Origin: Numida meleagris | Lineage: Eukaryota > Chordata > Aves > Galliformes > Numididae | DNA length: 64,000 bases | Assembly (NCBI RefSeq): GCF_002078875.1 | Contig: NC_034411.1 | Coordinates: forward strand, 3,856,796-3,920,795 | Direction: 5' to 3' | Part shown: positions 24,701 through 35,382 of the stretch, one piece after another | How positions within the stretch are numbered: the first letter of the stretch is position 1 | Layout of the letters: every line of letters begins with the position of its first letter | Notes under the pieces: generated by a model | The model's input: only the letters and a program-made list of their open reading frames with translations | What the model was told of the DNA's origin: nothing | Database searches by the model: none | Program-made: the position numbers and the translations under genes

Positions 24701-24939
24701 AAAAACCTGCTAATAGCTATCATTAACATGCAAATTAAACCTGCTTTGTGGTGTTTTTTTTTTCCCTGTAGTCTGATGCTGGCTGGGAGGAATATTATGA
24801 TTATATTTTCCCAGAAGATACTGCCAATCAGCCTAATCTCAAACTACTTGCTATGGCTAAACTCTGGAAGAAACAGCAGCAGGAGAGTGAAGCTGCAGAA
24901 ATGGATCCAGACAAAGACATTGATGAAAGCCAGTCTTAA
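12728..24939 (+). CDS. CRNKL1: CRNKL1, crooked-neck pre-mRNA splicing factor (14 coding exons, 686 codons)
   Basis: CRNKL1 (yeast Clf1/Syf3) is a nuclear scaffold of the Prp19/NTC-associated complex in the activated spliceosome. Exons: 12728-12775, 13995-14147, 15810-15901, 16017-16175, 16533-16699, 17198-17376, 18002-18172, 18851-19042, 19941-20000, 20982-21062, 22835-23074, 23425-23526, 24115-24363, 24772-24939. They total 2,061 nt including TAA and every phase chains. The protein is nearly all HAT repeats: recurring Trp at about 83, 117, 151, 184 and 217 gives the 33-34-residue period, with A/R..YERA helix motifs. A basic patch KIKKRRK at 619-625 looks like a nuclear localisation signal, and the tail is acidic. 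Length equals the ~687-residue mammalian short form. The ATG has A at -3 and G at +4. Intron 5 is AT-AC and intron 8 is GC-AG. Confidence 0.97.
12939..13006. repeat. 33-bp tandem duplication in CRNKL1 intron 1
   Basis: CCCCGCAATGTCTCCCGGCT and its downstream bases occur twice at a 33-bp offset (GCAATG at 12948 and 12981), with at most a few differences. Confidence 0.85.
13075..13872 (+). mobile_element. CR1 LINE, about 800-bp 3' fragment in CRNKL1 intron 1
   Basis: The plus strand reads through the C-terminal part of the CR1 polyprotein region (pieces like [18 protein letters not shown] near 13150, later the GDLIAL and [15 protein letters not shown] segments), then a CR1 3' UTR ending GATTCTGTGATTCT. 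Stops and frameshifts break the frame. Confidence 0.92.
13995..14147 (+). CDS. CRNKL1: CRNKL1 exon 2 (codons 17-67)
   Basis: Acceptor CTTTGCAG, donor AAG|GTAAAG. Encodes [17 protein letters not shown], a charged helix ([11 protein letters not shown]), a proline run and DYKLRKRK, the conserved segment before the first HAT repeat. Confidence 0.96.
14148..15809 (+). other. CRNKL1 intron 2
   Basis: AT-rich 1.66-kb intron dominated by the TA repeat at 14652-14952. Confidence 0.9.
14652..14952. repeat. TA-rich microsatellite (about 300 bp)
   Basis: Nearly pure TATATA, ATATTATA and TATAAATATA units interrupted by a few ACA triplets. It is expected to form hairpins or cruciforms and to vary in length. 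Confidence 0.95.
15810..15901 (+). CDS. CRNKL1: CRNKL1 exon 3 (codons 68-98)
   Basis: Acceptor TCTCCTCAG, donor CAGAG|GTAATT. Encodes [23 protein letters not shown] and the start of the first HAT repeat. Confidence 0.95.
16017..16175 (+). CDS. CRNKL1: CRNKL1 exon 4 (codons 98-151)
   Basis: Acceptor GATTTCCAG, donor TTCTG|GTATGT. Encodes HAT units with [33 protein letters not shown] and [10 protein letters not shown]. Confidence 0.96.
16533..16699 (+). CDS. CRNKL1: CRNKL1 exon 5 (codons 151-207), ending at a U12 donor
   Basis: Acceptor TTTTCTGAG. Encodes [32 protein letters not shown] and RARTIYER. The exon ends in GAGAGAT directly before ATATCCTTT. Only this boundary keeps the frame with exon 6, where T joins TC to give the Phe codon expected after YER. 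Confidence 0.95.
16700..17197 (+). other. CRNKL1: CRNKL1 intron 5: U12-type AT-AC intron (498 bp)
   Basis: The 5' splice site ATATCCTTTTT matches the U12 consensus ATATCCTT exactly. There is no usable GT near it. The branch site TTCTTTAAC at 17179-17187 differs from TTCCTTAAC at one base and lies about 11 bases before the terminal AC (17196-17197). Splicing here gives ...YERFVIVHPDV..., as in other CRNKL1 proteins. Confidence 0.93.
17198..17376 (+). CDS. CRNKL1: CRNKL1 exon 6 (codons 207-266)
   Basis: Begins TCGTTATTGTCC after an AC dinucleotide. Encodes [32 protein letters not shown] and [15 protein letters not shown]. The donor is GAA|GTAAGA. Confidence 0.95.
18002..18172 (+). CDS. CRNKL1: CRNKL1 exon 7 (codons 267-323)
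   Basis: Acceptor TATTTTCAG, donor AAG|GTACGT. Encodes [38 protein letters not shown] and QYEEEVK. A phase-0 exon. Confidence 0.96.
18851..19042 (+). CDS. CRNKL1: CRNKL1 exon 8 (codons 324-387), with a GC donor
   Basis: Acceptor TTCTGGAAG. Encodes [34 protein letters not shown] and [13 protein letters not shown]. The exon must end at AAG to join DPERTRQ in frame, so the intron begins GCAAGT rather than GT. Confidence 0.94.
19043..19940 (+). other. CRNKL1: CRNKL1 intron 8: GC-AG intron
   Basis: AAG|GCAAGT is otherwise a full match to the U1-complementary donor, the usual situation for GC-AG introns. The acceptor is CTTTCAG at 19940. The nearest GT, four bases further in, would shift the frame. 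Confidence 0.9.
19941..20000 (+). CDS. CRNKL1: CRNKL1 exon 9 (codons 388-407)
   Basis: A 60-nt phase-0 exon encoding [20 protein letters not shown]. Acceptor GTTCTTTCAG, donor AAG|GTATGG. Confidence 0.95.
20982..21062 (+). CDS. CRNKL1: CRNKL1 exon 10 (codons 408-434)
   Basis: An 81-nt exon encoding [18 protein letters not shown] and LARRAL. Acceptor TTTCTTTCAG, donor TTG|GTAAGC. Confidence 0.95.
22835..23074 (+). CDS. CRNKL1: CRNKL1 exon 11 (codons 435-514)
   Basis: A 240-nt phase-0 exon encoding [34 protein letters not shown] and [19 protein letters not shown]. Acceptor CCTAACAG, donor GAG|GTAAGG. Confidence 0.96.
23425..23526 (+). CDS. CRNKL1: CRNKL1 exon 12 (codons 515-548)
   Basis: A 102-nt exon encoding [20 protein letters not shown] and [11 protein letters not shown]. 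Acceptor GTTTTATAG, donor AAG|GTATGT. Confidence 0.95.
24115..24363 (+). CDS. CRNKL1: CRNKL1 exon 13 (codons 549-631)
   Basis: A 249-nt exon encoding [38 protein letters not shown] and the basic KIKKRRK patch. Acceptor TTAACGTAG, donor GGG|GTAAGA. Confidence 0.95.
24772..24939 (+). CDS. CRNKL1: CRNKL1 exon 14 (codons 632-686 and stop)
   Basis: Acceptor TTCCCTGTAG. Encodes [30 protein letters not shown] and an acidic tail ending DESQS then TAA (24937-24939). Confidence 0.96.
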   Translation, partial: SDAGWEEYYDYIFPEDTANQPNLKLLAMAKLWKKQQQESEAAEMDPDKDIDESQS

Positions 24940-25025
24940 GATGTTGCCTTCCCCTGCTCCCTTTCTTGGGTGTTGTACGCTATTTTCAGTGGTGATGAAT
25001 AAACATTCTTGAAGGGTTTTACTAT
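24940..25025 (+). other. CRNKL1: CRNKL1 3' UTR (short form)
   Basis: Sequence from the stop codon through the first polyadenylation signal. The cleavage point about 15-20 bp after the signal is inferred. Confidence 0.6.
24998..25003 (+). terminator. CRNKL1 polyadenylation signal AATAAA
   Basis: A canonical hexamer 59 bp after the stop codon, followed by a T-rich stretch. A second AATAAA at 25578-25583 could serve a longer 3' UTR. Confidence 0.75.
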
Positions 25026-28000
25026 TTTTGGCTTAAGACATTTTTGTTTTGGGAAACAGCACCATATTGGAGGTGATTCTCTTTTATAGTCTCTTGATTT
25101 CCATCTTCTGAAAAGAAATGTCAAGGAGCCAAGCCATGGAATCCACATCAGTGGTCTGAGAACTGTGAGAAGTGGATGGCAGCTTTTGTTTTTAGGGCAA
25201 GACCAACTGTTGTAATGCTTCTGGAGAACTTCATGATAATGCTTAGGGATGTTAACATGCCAAGACGACAGATCTGTTTTCTTTAATAAGAACGATGTCT
25301 TCAATCATTCCTGTTTGATTTTTTTTTCCAGTTATTCTGTAAAAGGTATATTGTTCATGAGGGTAGTTGAAAACAAAACCCTCTGACTGCAACCTGTTCA
25401 AATTCCTAGCAGGGTAAGCTTTTATCCCAGAAACCTGGTCAGGAGGGACAAGAATAGAAGCTAAATATACTGAAACTAACCCGTGAAAGACGAATCTGTG
25501 GAGATTAGTACCACACAGTTTGATTTTAATATTTAAGTATATTGGCACCATATTTTATAGCAAATAATCTATTGGGAAATAAAGTAGAAGTGTAAGTGGG
25601 TTTCTGGTGCTGCTTCTTGTGCTTTATAGGGCAAAAAAACATTGAGGGGAAGTTTTTTCATTCATATATTCTCAGGGAGGCTTTGTTTTCCATTTTTTTT
25701 TTCCATTGTAATGAAAAAAAAATGCTCTTGTTCCACTGCAGCTACTGCCAGGAGAGACCCAGAAAAGTCATGCAGGACTGCGTGGCTCTGGGTGGTTGTA
25801 AGGAGCACAGGGGAGAGGAAAGGAAGAGCATGTTTAGCTGCAGGCTGACCGCTCTGGTGAGGAATGAAAGAGACAGCAGCTGGTGTGGCTGGGGTTAAGT
25901 GGAGAAACAGTGGGCTGAATACACCAAGCGAGGGAAGGGTGGTGGGGATAAGAGACCTCAAAATGATGGCAGAAGAATTCATTTGCTGGGGGTATGCCCA
26001 CGGACATGGGAATGCCAAGAAAACAAGAGTTGTAGGGAAACTCTCAGATCTCTTCGGTCATTTGCTGAAGTGGGTGTCTATCTGAATTGCCTGCAGGACA
26101 AGTCCTATCTGCGCAATGCTCTGCTTAATCTGGAAAGGCCTTCTATCCCTGTTTTGTCCCATGTTTAGTGATCTTGTTAACTTAGCTGGCTGACCAGTAC
26201 GAAAAAGTTGTTTACTGAGGGGTTTTGTCCTTGGGTTATTTGTTAATCTTCACTCTTCAGAATTAAAAAATAGAAATTTGTGTTTTCTAAACAGCCATAT
26301 AAGTTTATGCATTCTCTCTTAAAGCCTGATTATCGTGTGGGGTTTTTTTATTGTTTTATTTGTTTTCTTTGATAACTACAGTGCAGCTGATGGTGTGATG
26401 CTGAAGTCTGCTGTATGTTCACACCAGTTCTTCCTTAAATCTTCCTAAAAGCTTGCATGGTAATGCAGTGCTGTTTCTTCATGACAACTGATCATATCAT
26501 ATTGACATACAAGACAAAGATCTAGTTTATCTAAATTTTGTCTAAATTTATACTGCTTCCTATCCCTTCTGGGCTTAAATTTTGCAAGCATTTTGGTTTT
26601 CAATTCTTTCAGTGAGAGGCAGCTGCTGTGGTCCTGCCAGATCCCAGGGGCCAAGTGCAGCCCTTGCCTTCCTGGGGCTGACTGGGCGTGCTGGGGCACC
26701 AGGCGGCAGCAGAGATGCTTTGTCTGCGGTCTTCTGTTTATATGCAAGTTTCAGTCTTTGTTCTTACAGAGACTGGGAAATAGTGGGAATTCTGTACATT
26801 CTGGGGCTTCTGCATGGCTCAAAGCACTTGTACCATGCTTGAGATCTAATGAGAACAGCTGAAGAAATACCTTTTGTATAGCAGTTTTTCCTTAAAATTG
26901 TGAATTGCTGCTTTTGAAAGAGGATGCTGGCAGAAAAATGTGAGTACATCAAAAGAGAACAGAGGGGAGAGGATCCACAGAACAAGTCTTAGAGCACTTC
27001 AGGCTTCATGATGCATATGCAGTAATAATAGCTAAAATCTGAAATGCTAACCATTTACATCTTTACAACTGACTTGAGCTGACTTAGCTGAAAGCTAGAG
27101 CGGTGTTTGCTTTCAGCTTAAAGACAGAAGTTGAATGAAGAACACTAGATAAAAACAGGAGCAAGATGATCCTTCTGCTAGTGTAAGAAAGACATCGGGG
27201 GTATTTCTAATCACTAAGGCTCACATTCAACTTCCCTGTTCTGTTCTCCCCTGCAATGACTTCCCAGAGGTATGACGCGGACTTGTGCAGAGAAGTGAGT
27301 GAGAGGTAGAAGTGGCATCTTTAAACCCTTCTATTTCTCCTTCTCCTCACCTTGTGCCTTCCAACACTATTCCACATTTAGTTGCCCTCAGTCCAGGTCT
27401 TTGGGATCCGGTTTTACCTGTCCTAGTCATGGAACAGCTGTAAGGAGCTGTGTGGGGAGATGTGCCAGACATCTGCAGTGGTTGCAGTGATGGGACCGTA
27501 TGGGTGAGTGGACTTCCAGGCAACCACCTCCTTCCTCTCCCGACTCATCCCTGTCACAAGCTTATCTTTGAAAAAGCAAACAGGAGGTTTTTATTTCATA
27601 GCAAGCTAAACAAAGTGTATCTCATAACGTAAGAGCAGCCAAACACTGCCATTCTCAAAGTGTGTGTTTGTTTGACACTGCATGCAAACACAGGGATGAT
27701 TGGGTACATATCTGAACTTCTTGCAGGCTTTGTTAGTAATTGTTCTGTGATGTTCTTCCCCCCACGTAAACTCAGTGTCTGGCTGAAAGACTTGGTTGTA
27801 ACAGTCTTTGACACCTCTCCTGACTTAATTACTTCTGAGGTGGTGGAAGAATGTGGAGCTGGCAGGGCTGAATGCTGCTGTTGCTGCATCTCTGCCCGTC
27901 CTCTGGCCTTTGGGACCCCATTCTGCCCAGCCTCCAGGGAGGAACAGAGCTCTCCCTGACATCCTCCTTGGGGTCAGGTACAGAAATCTTATCGTTATGT

Positions 28001-30387
28001 ATATGGATTGTCTTACTGCTGCTGCCATTCATCTCGTCCCACCCAAGTAAATGACTTTTTCCCCTCAAGTGTGAGTCCTTCCCCCTGTCCCAAGCTTCCT
28101 GACTTCTCCTATGTCTCTGAGACATGAAGGAACACGAGCGCACTGCTCAAGGTTTTACCCAGGCTTGGCATTGGGATTGCAGCTGTTGCCTCTGGCTCTC
28201 TTTCCCTACCAGAGAATGCCTCTGCCCCTCAGCAGGCTCCTGTGTCCTGTGCTGCACTTTGGAAAACGAGGACAGAACTGCTGTAACACGTGTCAGAAAG
28301 TGATGGTGAGCTAAATTACAGCATGCATCAAGAAACTGAGGCTCTGGTAGAGGCTATAAAGTCATCTGCCTTCTCCTTGATGAATGCTGTCAGTGCTTCA
28401 TTTTCCTTTGGAGCGTCTGTCTCCTGTAATGCTCTTGGGCACTGACCCCAGTGTGGAGATGCTTCCCCCGCATGTATTAAAACTGTCCCCATTCTACACC
28501 GAGATGCAGCCACAGCTGCCTCCGTGGGCTGTTGATGATATCTGGGATTAACTGAAAGAGGACACGCTTCAGCAGGTGCCCGTCCCTATCCTTCCCCACC
28601 ATGTTCTCCATGAAAGTGACATTCTGGCCCAGGGGTTTGTCTCAGGAAGCTGGTGCCCACCACGTCAGAGCTTTTTGAAGGATCAGGAAATCAAAGCTGT
28701 AAAACTCCTACACGGTCCGTCCTGAGCCAGAATCCACAAATCTCCACAATCACAAAGAGCAGCCCTGCTCAGAAGCTGCAGAAAGAGCGATTGGCCTCAT
28801 TAAGCTGAGCCTGCAATATCCCCAGTGCTACCTGGAAAGTCTGGTTCCCTGTTTGTTCCGTGGATGCTGCAGTGCTGGTAAAACCCAGTTCTGGACATGT
28901 CGTCAAATAAGAAGGTTAGAAAAAGCTGCATGTTGTTGAAACATTAGGTGTGCCACTAAGTACCTTTTATTTTTTTCAGTATGGCTTTTGTGTTACTGTT
29001 GGGCTATGTGACCCCATGCACTTCAAAGACAATTCTAAAATTTATTCTTTGTGATCATTTTCTGACTTCGGCTTTTCTTTTTGCAAGTGTGCAAGTGTGC
29101 AGTTTGGTGATACTGAGTCTTCAAAAGGACTGTCCTCAGAAAAATTGCCTAACCATGCAAATAAGGTTGAAGAACTGCCCCTAGCCCTATTACGATATCA
29201 GTAAGTAGTATTTCACAGTTGGGTTCTGGACACTAAGTAGGATTAAATTACTACTGGGTAGTCAGAACAGATGCATAAGTGATTTTTTTTTATGGGGCTG
29301 TGACACATCTCTAAAAAGCAATTAGGTTGCAGAGGAAAGCTTTGCATTCAAATTTTGGGACTTTATGATAAAACTGGCTGCTGTTTTTTCCCGTGCCCGA
29401 TTAAACACGGCTAAAAGCCGCATCGGAAAGCATGCTGCAGAAGGTGACTTTGTACCAACGACTTCATGGAGGTCTGTGTTCTTAAAAGCCTTTCAAATGT
29501 TCCATTTTCTAAAACTAATGCTGGTGAAGTCAAGGGAGCTGGACTGACCAACCATCTTACTGCTGAAGCAAAGCTGAAGGAAGTCACAAAAGAGTATCCT
29601 GGCTTGCTGGACAGGGCTGTTTGAGGTAAGAGCCAGCACAGGGGTGACCTGCAGAGGTGGAGGAGGTCATGTCTAACAGCCGCTGAATTCGTGACAGCTG
29701 CAGAGGATCCTTCATGAGCACCAGCCAGCAGTTGGTTTGACGATGCTTTGGTCTAATGATAAATGACACCTGCTCAGAGCAATGAAGAACGACTTCACTC
29801 CTTGCAAAGTGCATCTCCAGAAAAAGAGTGGAAGGCTTTGGGTATACACACTTATAAAAATAACTGTAACTGCATTAGATAAACAAGTAATTGATACTAA
29901 CATGCTGTATGTCACTATATAAGTAATACGTAAATTTAAAAGAACAGTATGTCCAGGCTAGTTGTAACAGACATATTGGAAAATTAACTACAGGTCTGAA
30001 GAAATAATACATTATTTATAGCTGCCTCGATGAGCCAGCTGCCAGCCATTTCCTTACCACTGTAATGGCCACTGTAGCATCTGAGCTCTTCACAAGTATT
30101 TAAAAATAGAAATAATCTTGTTCTCCCTTCTTTCTCTCCTATTAAAAAGGAAGGATAATTTGATTATTTTATTAGGATTTTGTTTTCTTTGTTGCTTTAT
30201 GGGCTTGCTGTGTTTCCCTGGTTGGAAGGCAGTCGATGAGGCCATTTAAGGCAAAGAAGTAATAAGTTCTATTTAAATAAGTTCTAAATAAGTTCTAAAT
30301 AAGTTCTAAATAAGTTCTGTTGTTGACCCTGAGCTGGAAACTCCTTGAGTGGAAGCTGTATCTTCTCCAAGCAGGTTCTCCTGGGTA
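25026..30387. other. Non-coding stretch downstream of CRNKL1
   Basis: No exon of a known family was recognised and there is no clear repeat. The interval 28320-28760 on the minus strand translates in patches to protein-like text, but only by changing frame, and it is not called. An 11-bp tandem repeat lies near its right end. Confidence 0.5.
30275..30318. repeat. 11-bp tandem repeat (TAAGTTCTAAA)
   Basis: About four direct copies of TAAGTTCTAAA in a row. Confidence 0.9.
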
Positions 30388-30462
30388 GAATCATAGAATT
30401 AGCAAGGGTGGAAAAGACCACTAAGATCACCAAGTCCAACACCAATGCACCCCCACCATGGG
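30388..30462 (-). mobile_element. CR1 tail (minus), abutting a plus-strand CR1 tail
   Basis: The plus strand reads GAATCATAGAATTAGCAAGG, then the complement of the CR1 3' UTR up to CCCCCACCATG. Confidence 0.85.
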
Positions 30463-30549
30463 TGGTCAGTGGGCATGGTGGGGTGGGTTGATGGTTGGAC
30501 TCGACGATCTTAGAATCATGTAGGTTGGAAAGACTACTGTGATTCTATA
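30463..30549 (+). mobile_element. CR1 tail (plus)
   Basis: GGTCAGTGGGCATGGTGGGG, GGTTGGACTCGACGATCTTAG, ending TGTGATTCTAT. It starts where the opposite-strand copy ends. Confidence 0.85.
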
Positions 30550-31795
30550 TTCTCAGGATTATTGCTGAGAAAAAAGCCTTAATGGCGATAATGTTGCGTA
30601 GCCCTGCTGTGAGTTAATTGTTCTTTAAGAAGTCACCTCAGGTACCTTTGTAGCCCATGTCTACACTGTGTGCAGCACATGGAGCTGCTGCAGATGTGAG
30701 TCACCTCAAGCAGCATCGCAAGCTGCTTGGGCTGAGCAGGATCTCAAGCTGCAGCGGGGGGCCTGGGGAGGGACTGGATGACCTATATAGGACACTGTTT
30801 CCATGGTAACTTCAGACCATGTGAAATGTTGGTTTGGGTGGCACAGCAGCTTCCAGCTGGAATCTATGCAGCTTGCAGCCTGCTCAGGGTGGGGGTCTCC
30901 TCCCCATCCTCCCAGCCAGCCCTACCTCTGCTGGCTGGAGAAGCAGTATGCCAGATAAACACAGCTTTGCATCTGATGCTTCAACTGTTCAGTTACATTT
31001 GAGATGTGTTCAGCAGCTCCTTGATCCCCCCTCGGCTGTGTGCAGACCGGTCCCAGGCTGCCCTTCTGCTGAACCTTGCAGGGTTGTAGCTCTTGGTTGC
31101 AAGAGCAAGGTGTTCCTCTCACACGAGTGTCAAGTGTTCTCTGCTCGGCTGTTTTACTTTGGTAGCCTCTGTCTCTGGGATTCGTGTTTTGGATTAGGTG
31201 TTAAAATATTTTAGAGTGCTTGTTTTATGTCTGTTTACTTCGTCTCTGAAGAACTGCAGGACATAGTTTAAGATGTGAAACCAAAGCACCCTACTGGCTC
31301 TTACCTGACCTGCTAAGATTTATCACCAGGCTGTGGAAAAGAAACATTCCGGCAAGACGTCTCTGGCAGTGAGAAGAGGGGAGATGCTCCATGGGTGTGC
31401 AATCCCCTGCATCTTTCACATTCAGCTGAACATGGCAGGGGCTACAGGTGTTTGGGATATGAAATGTCTTTAAAGGTTGCAAATGTCAGGTTACTGAGTA
31501 GAAGGTATGCTTAGCAGCAAATTCACATGGGGAAAGGCAATTGGCTCACCTCTTGTTTGGCAGAGGAGAATCCAAAGGTGAGGGGAACTTTGGGAATTGC
31601 ACTGGTTTTTTTCTACAGTAACTGTTTACAGAGAGTCCTACACATGGAATTGTTCATTTAAAAGAGAGCTGGTATTGTCACAAAGACAGAGGTAAATATG
31701 TGTTGTCCTCTGGGCCTCATCTTGTGATGCAGTTTATGCTTTTGGCCATCCGGCTTAACAATGGCTGCTGCTGGAATGTGCTCCACTGTGACGTA

Positions 31796-31967
31796 TGGTG
31801 GTACTGGTGAGGCCACAGCTCGAGTGCTGTGCTCAGTGCTGGGGCCCTCTCTGCAGAAAAGACACTGAGGCCCTGGAGTGTGTCCAGAGATGGTGGGGAT
31901 GGGTTGGTGGTTGGACTAGATGATCTTAGCGGTCTTTTCCAGCCTTAATGATTCTGTGATTCTGTAT
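31796..31967 (+). mobile_element. CR1 3' fragment (internally deleted)
   Basis: An upstream CR1 coding piece (CTGGTGAGGCCACAGCTCGAG) is joined directly to the 3' UTR (GGTGGGGATGGGTTGGTGG ... TGATTCTGTGATTCTGT), skipping the intervening few hundred bases of a full CR1. Confidence 0.85.
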
Positions 31968-33107
31968 CAGCACCTGAAAGCTAGCAAATTTCTAACTTTT
32001 CAGCCTGCTTTTTCTTTTTAAAGGACACTTTTTATTTCCCATCTCTTAATTCTGCAAGCTATCTTTCCTGAAATTGCCTTTTGCCCATTTTCATTAAAAG
32101 ACTGTTCTTTGAGGGATTTATAGTATTCGTGCTTTCATTCCACTTGTGTAGATACAATCAGTCAATAAAACACTGCTCTTGAAGGAAGATAAACGTCTGT
32201 ATATACTCGTAAGCTGTGTTTTATTAATGGTGACTGTATCTACTTCTGCAAGAGCTCAAAAGCAGGATGAAGCTGAGGACAGCATACTGAAAATATTCTG
32301 AGTGTTGCATGAGTGGAAAGGCAAGGAGCTGCTCACCAGAGGGCTTGCTTCCTTCAGTGTATGGTGAAGAGGAGGAGGCCACTGCCAGCAAGATGTGGAT
32401 TCCCATTGTGGCCAAGCATGCTTTAGCACGCATAGCCCCAGGCAATGTCCTGCAGGCAGCTCTGGCCACAACCAGTGAGCAGCCATGCCTAGTGGTACTG
32501 CCTTTTTCCATAGTTCTCTATGCCCAAATTGCATCCAAGGACTGGAATTGTAACTGCAGTCTTGAGTAAAATTGTTAACTCCCCCCATGGAAATACGAAT
32601 AACAGAAGTTTGGAAAAAAAAATGGAAATTATCCTTATTATCAGCATTGCCTTCAAATCCTCCAAAGGGTAATTGGTAAAGTTAAAAATGAAGAACTGAT
32701 GCTTATCAGCAGGCAGGCTAACCTTGCTAACAAGGAGCATATGACTAAAGCATCTGAGGGTAGAACACGTTGGAATTAAAACTGTATAAACCAACAATCT
32801 GTAAACAGTGTATGCCTGTTGCCATAAATAGACAAGGTATTTTGTTTGGAAGTTGGTTTTCCTATACCTCCAAATTTTGTTCTATAACTTTTGCTGATGT
32901 ACTGTCCCACTGAAAACATGACATCCATCACACGTGCTCCTGTTTTCTGTATCCTCACAGTCTTAGCACAAGATGTCCTCAGCCCAACCTTTCTCTTGCT
33001 TGAATTCCCTGTCTCCTGTGAGCATCTGACTCTGCATCAATCTCATCCATTCTTCTGTAAGCTTGAAGAACATGCTCAAGGTGGTGTTCTTTGTCCCAGG
33101 TTTGACA

Positions 33108-33203
33108 TGGGCTGGTGGGCATGGTGGGGATGGATTGATGGTTGGGCATGATGATCTTAGTGGTCCTTCACAACCTTAACAACTCCATGATTCTATGGTT
33201 CTA
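33108..33203 (+). mobile_element. CR1 tail
   Basis: GGGCTGGTGGGCATGGTGGGG followed by GATCTTAGTGGTCCTTC and a CCATGATTCTATGGTTCTA tail. Confidence 0.8.
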
Positions 33204-35124
33204 CACCAGACTCCTGCTGGAGCCCATCCCTGGGACCCTGTGTACCAGGAGGAAGAGAGTCCCTGTTTGAGCTGTCTGGGTGTCTTCTAGACCAACCTCA
33301 TTTGGGAATAGCGTTAGGGAAGGTTATAATTGGTGATCTGATCTTTACAGTTCCTCAGTAATGTGTCGTTAGCACAGTATCCAAATAACCAAGATGTAAT
33401 TTTTAATAATCCTTGTGCTGCACAGCTATAACCACATCACTTTCAACATTAATCCAGAAAATAATTTTCCTTATGCAATAAAAACTGTAGAGAGAATATC
33501 CTAAAGATTTGTGAAACTTTAGGAAGCAGCAATATCTACTTGCTGTAAACTATTTCAGTCTTACTTAATTAAATTACTTGAAAGTATAAAATGAAACTGT
33601 ATTTGAACATCTGCTGATAGCTGGGCCTTTTCTGAAGACTTGTGACTTCCAAATTTATTACAATTTTTTGAATAAGTGAATGGAATAATTAAAAAAAAAA
33701 AAAGAAAAAGACCAGTGGGCATTTATCTGAGCTGTGCAAGTGTCTTTTTGGTAAGTCTGTTGCACAAAGCTTCTCCTGAAAGGCAAAAGAAAGCCATGGA
33801 TTACAAATTGTTGGAGAGATGAGAGAATCTAAAGGCACAAAATGATGTGGGGTGAGCATAAAGGTGTTCCAATTCCATTCACAGTTGATGACAGTGATTA
33901 CACTCCTTTAGGGGGATAATACGGGCTTAGCAGCAAGGCTGTAGGAATCCTACTGACATTTTTTTCTTTTTGCAGAAAACAAAAATGGGTGTCTTCGTGG
34001 GGATAGGAGCAAATTTGCTGAATATGAAACATCTATGTGGAGAAATTAAATGAAACGTGTTACAGCCTTTCAGAGCGTGCATAGATCAGGTATTTCTCTT
34101 CACTCTTGGTTGTGATATAGAAACCAAAATGAATTTTGTTAACAGAGCAGTGGAAATCGCTAGCATTATCATTTCCAGCCTTAAGCTGCAAGCAGATTTT
34201 TAGGTATTCCTCTTTTTGAAGCTAGATGTATTCTTGTCAATAGCATTGGCAAATACAGAGGTTTTCATGGGCAAAGAAAGGACCTACAGAAGTCATGCCA
34301 ACTGTTGCATCTCTAGCGATGCAACATCTAGCAAAATAGGACTGATAAGAAATGTTTTCCATCCACTGGTTTTGGAAAGCAGCCTTCTGCTGTTGAAACA
34401 GGAGAGAATCTTACTGGGAGCTCTGCCTGAGAGTATGGGCTTTGAGGGGAGATCTGTTGCTCGTTGTAGAAATAACTCATGGTATAATTTTAGGCCTGTA
34501 GATATGTACTGCTGACACCCCAAAAGAAAGTAAGAAATGGTGAAATTGGGAATTACAAAGGTCAGCACTCAGTGTATCAAGCTGCTCTGATCTCTTAGTG
34601 AAGCCTGATATTGTTATTGCTGAGATAGTGACAGCTATGCCCAGGGCACTTCTTGTTTCTCCTGTTGAGAGTAAGCCTGAGGAGATGGAATTTGTTGGTT
34701 GGAGAAGCAACCAGACAAAAATAGAGAAGAGATTTAGGAAGCTGCTTGGGGAAGTGCCCTGGTGACAACTGAAAAAAAAAAAAAAACAAAAAAAAACCCC
34801 ACACCTGAAAGCATTATGGATAGTTATGGAATTCAAATTGGAAATGTTCTGTGCATTTTAAATACTTCTACTAGGGGAAGGAGTATAGAAGCTTTAATGT
34901 TTAATGCGTGCACAGTAATAGAAAGCTGATCTCCGTGGGCCCATTTGTTCCATCACTGTTCAGAAGGAAATAAATTGAATTCTATTTTAGAGCATATTTT
35001 GGATCTGGATGTGGTGGTGGGAGAGATGAGAAGAATGAAAGCAATGAATACATCTGCCCTGGGATGTCCTCATCTGTCCTGGAAGGCACCATGCAAATGC
35101 TTGGTACAATGCAAGAAGCAGGTG
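33204..35124. other. Non-coding stretch
   Basis: AT-rich sequence with short A-runs (33691-33703, 34771-34796). No gene or transposon was recognised. Confidence 0.5.
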
Positions 35125-35382
35125 ATAATTCAGTGCCCCTTGGGATGGACTGTGCTGGAGTGAGAGGGGATCTTCTTGAGACCGAGATGCAATTGGGTGA
35201 TAAGGCACTGGCATGAGTTGCCCAGAGAGGTGGTGGTGCACCATCCCTGCAGACACCCAAGGTCAGGCTGGATGGGGCTCTGAGCACTGATGGAGCTGGA
35301 GGTGTCCCTGTTCAGTGCAGGGGGTTGGTGTGAATGGCTTTTAAGGGTCCCTTCTAACTCAAACAAGTATATGATTCTATGA
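35125..35382 (+). mobile_element. CR1 3' fragment
   Basis: GGTCAGGCTGGATGGGGCTC, CCCTGTTCAGTGCAGGGGG and an ATATGATTCTATGA tail. Confidence 0.85.

Larger units (their letters stand above)
15902..24771 (+). other. Remaining CRNKL1 introns (3, 4, 6, 7, 9-13)
   Basis: All GT-AG, between the exons listed above. The longest is intron 10 (21063-22834). I saw no CR1 or other recognised transposon in any of them. Confidence 0.85.

Noticed and set aside
28320..28760. Minus-strand patch that looks faintly protein-like in two frames
   Set aside because: Readable only with frame changes. No conserved family was identified and no splice sites join the pieces. A translated database search would settle whether it is a pseudogene.
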